Shown piece by piece: positions 32,841 to 39,212 of a DNA stretch of 39,212 nucleotides (positions are counted from its first letter, which is position 1; each line of letters begins with the position of its first letter). The stretch lies in assembly GCA_046759305.1 (NCBI GenBank), contig JBHIBY010000017.1, positions 1 to 39,212 of the forward strand. The letters run 5' to 3'. This DNA comes from JADFRG01 sp046759305 (GTDB lineage: Bacteria; Chloroflexota; Anaerolineae; Anaerolineales; E44-bin32). The notes beneath the pieces are model-generated. The model searched no databases and was not told where the DNA came from. It was given only the letters and a program-made list of their open reading frames with translations. The position numbers were made by a program, and so were the translations under genes.

Positions 32841-33449
32841 ATGTCTGAGATTAGGGCCGTCTTCTGGGACCTCGGCGGCGTTCTCGTCCGCACGGAAGAT
32901 CGAACCAAACGCGAACTTTGGGAGCAGCAACTAGGGATGGAGCCGCGCCAATTGGATCGATTGATCTTTGGCGGTGAAATGGGCTATAAAGCTGCCCTGG
33001 GAGAAGTCGACGCGGACCAGGTCTGGGAATGGGTCCGACAGGAACTGGACCTGAGCTCGGAGGAAGGGAAGCAATTGACACGGGACTTCTGGCAGGGTGA
33101 TGACCTCGACCTCGAATTGATAGGCTACGTCCGAGGATTGAGGGCGCAATTCCAGACCGGACTCATATCAAACGCCTGGCTCGAGCTTCGAGATCAGCTT
33201 GTGCATCACTGGCACGTTGACGATGCGTTCGATGATCTTATTATCTCGGCCGAGGTCGGCCTGGTGAAGCCAGATCCTGCGATCTACCAACTTGCTCTCG
33301 ACCGGTTGGAAGTCGAGGCCGATCGATCCATATTCGTTGATGATTTTGAGCGCAACATCAATGCAGCTAGGGAGCTTGGAATGCATGCGATCCTGTTTCG
33401 CGACCCTGATAGCGCCAAAGCGGAAGTGGATAATCTTATAGCTGCTTGA
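32841..33449 (+). CDS. HAD-superfamily hydrolase
   Basis: A 202-residue HAD phosphatase-like protein. Motif I is FWDLGGVL with Asp10 as nucleophile; the second aspartate of DxD is Gly, a variant common in the subfamily with epoxide-hydrolase-like and YihX-type members. Motif II is LISNAW, motif III VKPDPAIY and motif IV FVDDFERNI. A helical cap lies between residues 18 and 90. The substrate is unknown. It stands between the GNAT pair and the MFS-cyclase gene. A GCTGCT/AGCAGC repeat (33453-33482) follows with only three T residues, a poor terminator. Confidence 0.88.
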   Translation: MSEIRAVFWDLGGVLVRTEDRTKRELWEQQLGMEPRQLDRLIFGGEMGYKAALGEVDADQVWEWVRQELDLSSEEGKQLTRDFWQGDDLDLELIGYVRGLRAQFQTGLISNAWLELRDQLVHHWHVDDAFDDLIISAEVGLVKPDPAIYQLALDRLEVEADRSIFVDDFERNINAARELGMHAILFRDPDSAKAEVDNLIAA

Positions 33450-33566
33450 ACGGCTGCTTTCTTGCATATCAACGGGAGCAGCTTTATCTGAGAACCCCTT
33501 CTACTTGGAGCAGGGGGTGGGGATATCCTTGATCTAAACCGACGCACAATCATTTTTCTCATCGGC

Positions 33567-35309
33567 ATGGGGCTGACGAATTTCGCCATCACCATGCCGA
33601 TGGTGCTAATTCCGGTCTACATTCGCGAGCTCGGCGCCAGCATCACCCAGCTCGGGCTCTTCTTCACGATCTCCATGGTATTCCCCATCCTGGTGAAGCT
33701 GCTAGGTGGCTGGCTGGCCGACGTGGTGGGTCGCCTTCAGGTAATCCTTATCGGGAGCGCAACTGGTGTGCTGACATTTGCCGTTTATGCTCTCGCTCCG
33801 ACTTGGGAAGCCGCGCTCCTTGCCCCAGCGCTCATGGCCATTACTTCCTCGCTCACAATCCCAGCCTATGCTGCCTACATCGCGGATATCACTCCAGAGC
33901 CCTCCCGCGGGCGGATGTTTGGAGTTTCACAAACCGTCTATCGAGGTTCAGGGGTGGTCGCGCCGGTGGTGGGCGGCCTGTTAGCGGCCGCCATCGGGTT
34001 TCGATTTATGTTCGGGGTGGCGGCTGTGTCCTTTGCCATCGCGGCGGCGATCTTCTTCTTCCTGCTGCGTACGTCCCCGTCCTTGAAGATCTCAGGCCAA
34101 AAGGTGTCGTGGGAGTCCTTCCGAGGCTCCTTCACGCAGATGTGGGCCCTTTTTGTGGCTGGCGGAGTCATCGCCTGGATTCTGATCATCGATGGCATTC
34201 GCGACATATCGATGAGGCTTTCCTTTGATCTGATCCCAGTTTTCCTGACCGACATCCATGGTGTCAATGTGGAGAGCATTGGTTTGATGGATGGGATTTA
34301 TGGGTTGGCCCTCTTGCTCACGCTCTATCCGGCTGGATGGTTGGTGGACCGGACCAGCGAACGGACCGTGCTCGCGCTGGCTCTGCTTGCAGGCGTTAGC
34401 TCACGATTGGTGCTGGTTCTGTCTGTCGATACATTGGGATTCGCGTTCTCATTCGCCTTGCAAGGAATCAGCTTTGGGCTATTCGCCCCTTCAGGAAGCT
34501 CCCTGATCTCAAAGGCCGTGCCGCAGCACCTGAGAGGCGTCGCATATGGTCTGTTTGCGACCTCAATCGGAATATTTTCGTTGCCTTCTCCCTGGATCGG
34601 CAGCCAGATTTGGGAGCTGTTTGGACCGCACTGGCCGTTCCTAATCTCGGTCGCGATTGGTTCTTTGCTCATTGTGCCGGCCTGGCTCAAGCTGCGGCTG
34701 CCGCCAGTTTCGAAACAGCTATCATCTGCCAGCGATGCTGCGACCCTTCCGACCATCGGTAGCGCTGAGAAGGTCTCTGTACTGCATGCTCGGCTATCGG
34801 TATCTGAAGTCGAGCTTCAGTTAGAAGCGAGTACTCAAATAATTGAGCAGCATGGCGGAGCCCTAAGTCTGTCGGAGGATTCGGCATTGACCGCCACCTT
34901 CGGAATATCACCTTATCGAGCGCCTCCTCAGGTGAGCGCGCTGCTAGCAACCCACGCTGCTCTATCGCTACTGGAGCATTTTGGATCCCCCAAGGGGGCC
35001 TCTGAAGTCAGGATTGGGATTGACACCGGGGAGGTGATGGTGGGTCCCTATCTCCCGGATCGCGCGCTGGACCATGGGATCAAGATCAGGGAGGAATTTT
35101 CGCTCACCGGAGATCTGCTAAGAAAGGCTCGCAAGCTTCAAACCCACGCAGCGGCGGGGGAGTTGTGGATCAGCGCGCGCACCCATGCCTATCTGGAGCC
35201 TGCACATCATCAATTTGAATTCAAGCGCGATGGAACAGAAGGCGATCCGAGGGCCTATCGGGTCTTGGGTCGGAGGACCGATCTAGCTTCCTCCTCACAA
35301 CTTCCTTGA
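33567..35309 (+). CDS. MFS transporter fused to a degenerate class III cyclase-like domain
   Basis: At least 580 residues. Residues 1-385 form about twelve membrane helices of a major facilitator, with the motif-A-like GGWLADVVGR after helix 2. Residues about 397-565 look like a guanylate/adenylate cyclase homology domain: IIEQHGGALSLSEDSALTATFG, RIGIDTGEVMVGPY and GDLLRKARKLQTHAAAGELWIS correspond to the hGG..GDG..avFG, rigihtG and Ar l..A..geilvs blocks of that family. The first metal aspartate site (normally LFADI) reads LHARL, so catalysis is doubtful. ATG 33567 is the only standard start, but the frame is open from 33492 and helix 1 seems to begin upstream (NRRTIIFLIG). The true start may be non-standard. 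Confidence 0.8.
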   Translation: MGLTNFAITMPMVLIPVYIRELGASITQLGLFFTISMVFPILVKLLGGWLADVVGRLQVILIGSATGVLTFAVYALAPTWEAALLAPALMAITSSLTIPAYAAYIADITPEPSRGRMFGVSQTVYRGSGVVAPVVGGLLAAAIGFRFMFGVAAVSFAIAAAIFFFLLRTSPSLKISGQKVSWESFRGSFTQMWALFVAGGVIAWILIIDGIRDISMRLSFDLIPVFLTDIHGVNVESIGLMDGIYGLALLLTLYPAGWLVDRTSERTVLALALLAGVSSRLVLVLSVDTLGFAFSFALQGISFGLFAPSGSSLISKAVPQHLRGVAYGLFATSIGIFSLPSPWIGSQIWELFGPHWPFLISVAIGSLLIVPAWLKLRLPPVSKQLSSASDAATLPTIGSAEKVSVLHARLSVSEVELQLEASTQIIEQHGGALSLSEDSALTATFGISPYRAPPQVSALLATHAALSLLEHFGSPKGASEVRIGIDTGEVMVGPYLPDRALDHGIKIREEFSLTGDLLRKARKLQTHAAAGELWISARTHAYLEPAHHQFEFKRDGTEGDPRAYRVLGRRTDLASSSQLP

Positions 35310-35342
35310 GGATCAAATCCAACCGAATCTACAATGAATCTT

Positions 35343-35592
35343 GGGGGCTAGAAAAAGCAGCAGAGCCCCCTGCCAATCCGCTGGACGGCCGGCACTGCCG
35401 CTCTTGCCGGAAGGCCCCACATCTGTTCGCCGCAGGGAAGGGCGGAACTCCGACCGACCGGCGTACTACATTCCCTTCGCCACCCACTGAATGGCTTGGG
35501 CTGTTTGGTCAGAGTAGCGCCACGGCCGACGGGGGTAGCAGTCTTTTGGTGGCCTGAGGCTCCTACTGCCTCGACTCTACGCAGAGTCGGCC
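35343..35592. ncRNA. palindrome-rich stretch, candidate structured RNA
   Basis: The 429-base gap 35310-35738 has no convincing gene but many pairings. GGGGGCT (35343-35349) pairs with AGCCCCC (35364-35370), and CCGGCA (35389-35394) with TGCCGG (35405-35410). GTTCGCC near 35425 pairs with GGCGGAAC near 35441, with one bulge. A compact three-way junction covers 35551-35592: GGCC/GGCC closing GAGGC/GCCTC and GACTCT/AGAGTC. I could not match it to RNase P, tmRNA, SRP RNA or a known riboswitch. The strand is uncertain, and the pairings could be by chance in G+C-rich DNA. Confidence 0.35.
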
Positions 35593-35688
35593 TAAGAGTC
35601 AATCCTCTTTACACTTAAAAAAGGTACTACTCAGGCTCATTTGCCTTCCAAATAGGGGGTTAAGCGCGGGTTCCCTCTGCGCATCGAC

Positions 35689-35694
35689 TATAAT
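35689..35694 (+). promoter_or_regulatory. -10 box for the lipid kinase gene
   Basis: TATAAT, with predicted +1 near 35701, gives a leader of about 38 bases that carries AAAGGA. No convincing -35 is present. Confidence 0.55.
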
Positions 35695-35738
35695 CGCGGA
35701 GATCATCCCCGCTTCAGCTAAAAAGGACCTTTCACATA

Positions 35739-36653
35739 GTGGATCGCCGTGTAAAGCTGATCTTTAACCATCACGCGGACAATGGTCGTGGGTGGCGGAT
35801 CGCGTCTGCGCTGCAAGCAACGATCGAACACATGGGCGGCGCGGAATGGACCGGTACGGAGTATCCCACCCATGCCACCGAATTGGCCTTGGAGGCATCG
35901 GAACAAGGGTTTGATGTCGTCGTCGCTATTGGCGGCGACGGCACGGTTCACGAGGTCATCAATGGGCTTATGCAAGTCGGTTCCGAGAAACGGCCGATGC
36001 TTGCGGCTGTACCCATCGGCAATGGAAATGATTTCAGTGCCAATGCTGGAGTTGAATCGGATCCCACGGTGGCGATTGTACGGGCCTTCACCGGTGAACC
36101 CCGAGGCCTGGATATTGGGATGGTGCGTGACGGATCCGGTCGAGTCGAATATTGGGATAACGTTCTCGGTATTGGCTTTGACGCGGCTGCAGTCATCAAC
36201 TCTCAATCCATCACGAGCCTTCAGGGCACTGCTATGTACTTTGTGGCTGCGGTGAAAACCATTCTTCGGGACCACCATGCACCTCACTTCAAGATCCGCA
36301 CTGAATCCGAAGAAATCGACAATGAATTCTTGATGGTTGCCTTATGCAATGGGCGGCGTGAGGGAGGAGGTTTTGTCCTCGCGCCGGAGGCTCTTCCCGA
36401 TGATGGTGTACTCAACTATGCGACGGTCGAGTGGGTTTCGCGCCTCAAGATGTTTCGCCTGATCCCAGAATTCATGCGCGGCACGCATGAACGCTTCAAG
36501 GAAGTCCGTCTTGGCGAATTCCGCGAGCTTCAGCTCGAATCGGATCACCCACTGCTTATACACACAGACGGGGAGATCTTCGCCAACGCTACGAACAACG
36601 TGCGCGAGCTCACAGTGCGAGTGCTCCCAGAAGCCATCCGCCTCATCGGCTGA
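35739..36653 (+). CDS. Diacylglycerol/sphingosine-type lipid kinase
   Basis: A 304-residue member of the DAGK catalytic family (DgkB/YegS/LCB5). The nucleotide-binding motif GGDGTVHEVINGL is at 65-77, followed by PIGNGNDFSANAG, which matches the family's P-x-GTxNDFA block. The C-terminal beta domain ends with the HTDGE motif that carries a conserved metal or active-site acid. It likely phosphorylates diacylglycerol or a related lipid at the membrane. The start is GTG 35739 with AAGGA 11 bases upstream. It is followed after 11 bases by the helicase-associated protein gene. Confidence 0.92.
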   Translation: MDRRVKLIFNHHADNGRGWRIASALQATIEHMGGAEWTGTEYPTHATELALEASEQGFDVVVAIGGDGTVHEVINGLMQVGSEKRPMLAAVPIGNGNDFSANAGVESDPTVAIVRAFTGEPRGLDIGMVRDGSGRVEYWDNVLGIGFDAAAVINSQSITSLQGTAMYFVAAVKTILRDHHAPHFKIRTESEEIDNEFLMVALCNGRREGGGFVLAPEALPDDGVLNYATVEWVSRLKMFRLIPEFMRGTHERFKEVRLGEFRELQLESDHPLLIHTDGEIFANATNNVRELTVRVLPEAIRLIG

Positions 36654-36664
36654 GCGCACCTGCG

Positions 36665-38233
36665 GTGCAAACGCTCGCCCAAACCCTCCAGGATCACGAC
36701 CGGAGCCACCTTAAGGTCATCGCTGATCTTTGGGGACTGGATCTCCCTAACGACCATCAAAGCATGACAATCAAGGGGTTGTCTGGCGCTATGCTCGAGC
36801 GAACCCCGGTATTCGTTGAGACCCTACCCGGTAGCGCCAAGCGTGCACTGGAGCGCATAGTTCAGAGTGGAGGGCGGCTTCCGATGGAAGCACTCGTGCG
36901 CCGATTCGGACCGCTCAGAGACATGGGACCTGGCAAACGAGATCGCCTGGAGCCGTGGAAGGAGCCGGCTTCCCCTCTGGAGATGCTCTGGTACCGGGGA
37001 CTAATGTCCAGAGCGTTCGCCGATGCCGACGGCGGGCCGCAGGAATTTGGGTTCGTCCCCGACGACTTGTTGGACAGGATGCCGGCGGTCAGCAGCCCGG
37101 AACCCCGGCAACTAGGAGAGCCTGTCCCTGATCCCAAGCGAATCATCCAGTCGAACAGCTACGCGGTTGACGACTCCGTCACCGTGCTGGCAGCACACCG
37201 ACGAGCCGGGAATTTGGATCGCGATTGGCTGCTTCAATTCCTGAGGCAACCGGAATCGTTAGCTCTGCTTGAGACCCTGCTGGCGGATGCAGAGATCATG
37301 AATTCTCCAGAGCAGATTCGTGCATTCCTCCAGTTGCACCGCGCGCAGGCATTGCAGCATCTTCGTGACACTTGGCAGCGTTCGATTGCCTGGAACGATC
37401 TCGCTCAAACCCCTTTCGTAAGCAGCCCTGCCGGAGACTGGCCTAACGATCCGCAAGCCGGCAGAGTCGCCGCGCTCGACTTGATTCACTCAGTTCCGAT
37501 CGATACCTGGTGGTCACTAACAGGTTTTGTCGACGCGGTGCACGAGGTGGATCCAGGATTTATGCGTCCACCCGGGGGATTTGACAGTTGGTATCTTCAA
37601 TCGGATGGTGATTCTCTACATGGCTTCGACGCCTGGGACAGAGTCGAAGGCCAGTACTTGGGCTACTTGATCCGAGGTCCGATGCTGTGGCTAGGTCTTT
37701 CGGACATTAGTCAGGATGGATCCGCTTTTCGTCTTACGGAGACCGCCGGCTCGGATCGCAAGTCCAAAGGTAGTAAGGCGAGGGCGTGGCCCGATGGCCG
37801 CATCCGGGTCGCGCTGGAGGCGGACTGCACGTTGCGCTACCAGCTCTCCCGTCTATGTGAGTGGGAGCGCGTGGATGGCGGAGCCTACCATTTCCGTCTG
37901 ACCGCCCAATCGTTGCTTAGCGCTGAAGGGAGTGGGTTAACGGCTGCCCATGCCCATCAGGTCTTAGCCGAAATACCGGCGCCGGAGGGGATTCTCAAGG
38001 CGTTGAAGCGTTGGGAGCGGGCCGGTATGGAAGCGAAAGCCGAGCGGCAGATGATCCTACGCGTGGAGGACGCGCAGGTAATCGATCGGCTGATGAAAGA
38101 ACCGAGCACTCGTCGACTTCTAGGAGAACAGCTAGGACCCGAGAGCGTGACAGTGGATCCGCTTCACTGGGAAAAACTGAAAGTCGCTGCTCTTCAACTG
38201 GGGCTGCTCATCGGACAATCAGAGCTCGACTGA
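36665..38233 (+). CDS. XPB/Ssl2-type helicase-associated domain protein
   Basis: A 522-residue protein without helicase motifs. The C-terminal part resembles the XPB/Ssl2 N-terminal (Helicase_C_3-like) domain found in actinobacterial helicase-associated proteins: GRIRVALEADCTLRYQLSRL, YHFRLTAQSLLSAEGSGLTAAHAHQVL, and a final ILRVEDAQVIDRLMKEP, GPESVTVDPLHWEKL, LGLLIG pattern. The N-terminal half contains a winged-helix-like segment (SAKRALERIVQSGGRLPMEALVRRFG, residues about 57-82). It may bind DNA or a helicase partner; no helicase gene is in the window. The start is GTG without a clear ribosome binding site, 11 bases after the lipid kinase stop. Confidence 0.65.
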   Translation: MQTLAQTLQDHDRSHLKVIADLWGLDLPNDHQSMTIKGLSGAMLERTPVFVETLPGSAKRALERIVQSGGRLPMEALVRRFGPLRDMGPGKRDRLEPWKEPASPLEMLWYRGLMSRAFADADGGPQEFGFVPDDLLDRMPAVSSPEPRQLGEPVPDPKRIIQSNSYAVDDSVTVLAAHRRAGNLDRDWLLQFLRQPESLALLETLLADAEIMNSPEQIRAFLQLHRAQALQHLRDTWQRSIAWNDLAQTPFVSSPAGDWPNDPQAGRVAALDLIHSVPIDTWWSLTGFVDAVHEVDPGFMRPPGGFDSWYLQSDGDSLHGFDAWDRVEGQYLGYLIRGPMLWLGLSDISQDGSAFRLTETAGSDRKSKGSKARAWPDGRIRVALEADCTLRYQLSRLCEWERVDGGAYHFRLTAQSLLSAEGSGLTAAHAHQVLAEIPAPEGILKALKRWERAGMEAKAERQMILRVEDAQVIDRLMKEPSTRRLLGEQLGPESVTVDPLHWEKLKVAALQLGLLIGQSELD

Positions 38234-38421
38234 GATCTACAACGGGCGGACAAAGCTGGGCGCGGGCTGTCATTTTTGGGCTCTCGGGATTTATAGATTC
38301 GGATCCTTGCTTGGGCACTCTCTGTACCGCAGTCCAGGTGCTCCCCCGCCCTTTGGCCGATTGCGAGCATCTCCCTTCCGTGCCACTCGGTATACACCTT
38401 TCTTAAGAGGAATGGTTCACC

Positions 38422-39212
38422 ATGACAAAATTGCGCTGGATTCCGCTGCTTGCGTTTCTCTTGTTGTTTGTCGCCGTTCCGGCCGTATCGGCCCAGGAGG
38501 GCGGCGGTCACCACGACCACGAGGCCTCGCCCATTGCCGGGCCGCTGGCGTGGACATTGATGGGCTTCGGGATACTGGTGATTGCTGGAGTGAGCGCCGT
38601 GCTGTTTACCGGACGATCTGCTGGTAGGCAGGCGACCGCTTCCGACTTTGGTCGGCTGACGGGGTTTGGCGGCTATGTTGGAAAAATTCGACTTTTCAGT
38701 CACAACGCGCGCATGTACATGGTCCACATAGTGGGTATGGACGTGATCTACGGCACGTGGAATGTGGTCTTCAACTTGTATCTACTGGCAGCGGGGATTG
38801 ACGTGGCCTTTGTCGGTCTGCGTATCCTGGTCAGTTCAGTTGCGGGTGCCGTAGTGGCTATCCCAGCTGGCCTTATCTCAGATCGCATCGGCCGGAAGCT
38901 CAGCTTCATTCTGGGGGATGGCATGGGCGCGCTGATGTCCCTAATTGCCATATCCACCCTCAACCCGATCTTGCTGTTGGTTACCGCTGTAGTCGGCGGC
39001 ATGTTTGGCGGGCTGCACGGAGTATCCGAACCAGCGTTCATGGCCGAGAACTCTGAGGATTACGAGCGTGTGCATCTGTTCAGCGTCTCCAGCGGGATGC
39101 GCACGGCAGCGGCCATCATCGGCAGCGCGCTAGCCGGCCTAGTGCCGCTCATTCTGCTGGCCGACGACCCGGTCAAGCTAGTGGCAACCTATCGTTACGT
39201 CGCTTATTTTGG
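38422..39212 (+). CDS. MFS transporter with signal peptide and His-rich N-terminus (3' end missing)
   Basis: The frame is open from ATG 38422 to the window edge (263 codons seen). AGAGGAA lies 9 bases upstream. Residues 1-24 look like a cleavable signal peptide ending PAVSA. A histidine-rich stretch follows (EGGGHHDHE, about 26-34), then an extra membrane helix (about 42-65). From about residue 95 the protein is a standard major facilitator, with the motif-A sequence GLISDRIGRK near 153-162 and further helices. A signal peptide and His-rich segment before an MFS domain are unusual and suggest an outward-facing metal or proton-sensing tail. No substrate can be assigned. Confidence 0.82.
   Translation, partial: MTKLRWIPLLAFLLLFVAVPAVSAQEGGGHHDHEASPIAGPLAWTLMGFGILVIAGVSAVLFTGRSAGRQATASDFGRLTGFGGYVGKIRLFSHNARMYMVHIVGMDVIYGTWNVVFNLYLLAAGIDVAFVGLRILVSSVAGAVVAIPAGLISDRIGRKLSFILGDGMGALMSLIAISTLNPILLLVTAVVGGMFGGLHGVSEPAFMAENSEDYERVHLFSVSSGMRTAAAIIGSALAGLVPLILLADDPVKLVATYRYVAYF

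Noticed and set aside
33453..33482. terminator after the HAD gene
   Set aside because: The six-base stem has an 18-base loop and only three T residues.
35348..35602. open frames on both strands in the palindrome-rich gap
   Set aside because: They have biased, low-complexity composition, no ribosome binding site and no recognisable motif; they look like chance frames in G+C-rich DNA.
35310..35738. RNase P RNA, tmRNA or SRP RNA
   Set aside because: The conserved GAGGAAAGTCC, tRNA-like 3' end and GGTCAGG...GGAAGCAGC elements were looked for on both strands and not found.

Overview
The window looks like chromosomal DNA of a Chloroflexota bacterium, probably close to Anaerolineae. The 16S fragment at the left edge carries the exact EUB338-III probe target (386-403) instead of the common EUB338 target. 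Many proteins are of kinds often seen in that phylum, such as LysM plus lamin-tail proteins, FHA/PP2C modules, and Pro/Thr-rich linkers behind export signals. No phage, insertion sequence or CRISPR array was seen. This is mostly a housekeeping region with unusual domain fusions and small regulatory elements.

Left part (1-7.5 kb). The 5' half of a 16S gene reads leftward from a near-consensus promoter at 1026-999. Upstream on the same strand is the replication/repair operon dnaX-ybaB-recR, the order also found next to an rRNA operon in Bacillus. A divergent tatA ends in a strong terminator. Then come leftward genes for a LysM/lamin-tail surface protein, a VOC protein and a soluble PP2C phosphatase, followed by tRNAs Ile2(CAU), Gly(UCC) and Pro(UGG) and a small unknown gene.

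Middle (7.5-17.7 kb). A coiled-coil J-domain protein is followed by lexA, whose promoter has an SOS-type box inside its spacer. Next are xpt-guaA for guanine nucleotide supply. A signalling set follows: a VWA-like/FHA membrane protein, a membrane PP2C, and a phosphatase-like membrane protein with a possible beta-propeller. The block ends with a dephospho-CoA kinase fused to an acetyltransferase-like domain.

From 17.7 to 30.3 kb: a sparse stretch of about 0.8 kb holding a decayed lipoprotein/PD40 gene, then an exported unknown protein. Leftward genes are rsgA, a penicillin-binding protein with a lipoprotein signal, and maf. Rightward genes are rarA, a histidine phosphatase, a DUF3090 protein and an SCO1664-type kinase-like protein, the last three being a trio known mainly from actinobacteria. 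Homoserine dehydrogenase and two peptide-type ABC permeases follow; the second permease has a TPR-like N-terminal extension.

From 30.3 kb to the end: a compact unit of promoter, 25-codon ORF and terminator precedes two tandem double-GNAT genes. Then come a HAD hydrolase, an MFS transporter fused to a degenerate class III cyclase-like domain, a roughly 250-base palindrome-rich non-coding stretch that may be a structured RNA, a lipid kinase, an XPB/Ssl2-type helicase-associated protein, and a second MFS protein cut by the window edge.

A recurring theme is transcription starting at or just before the start codon: six genes have a -10 box 6 to 9 bases before the initiation codon, leaving no room for a ribosome binding site. 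The most interesting candidates for new biology are the 25-codon unit, the MFS-cyclase fusion, the CoaE-GNAT fusion, the palindrome-rich stretch and the phosphatase/FHA/propeller set.
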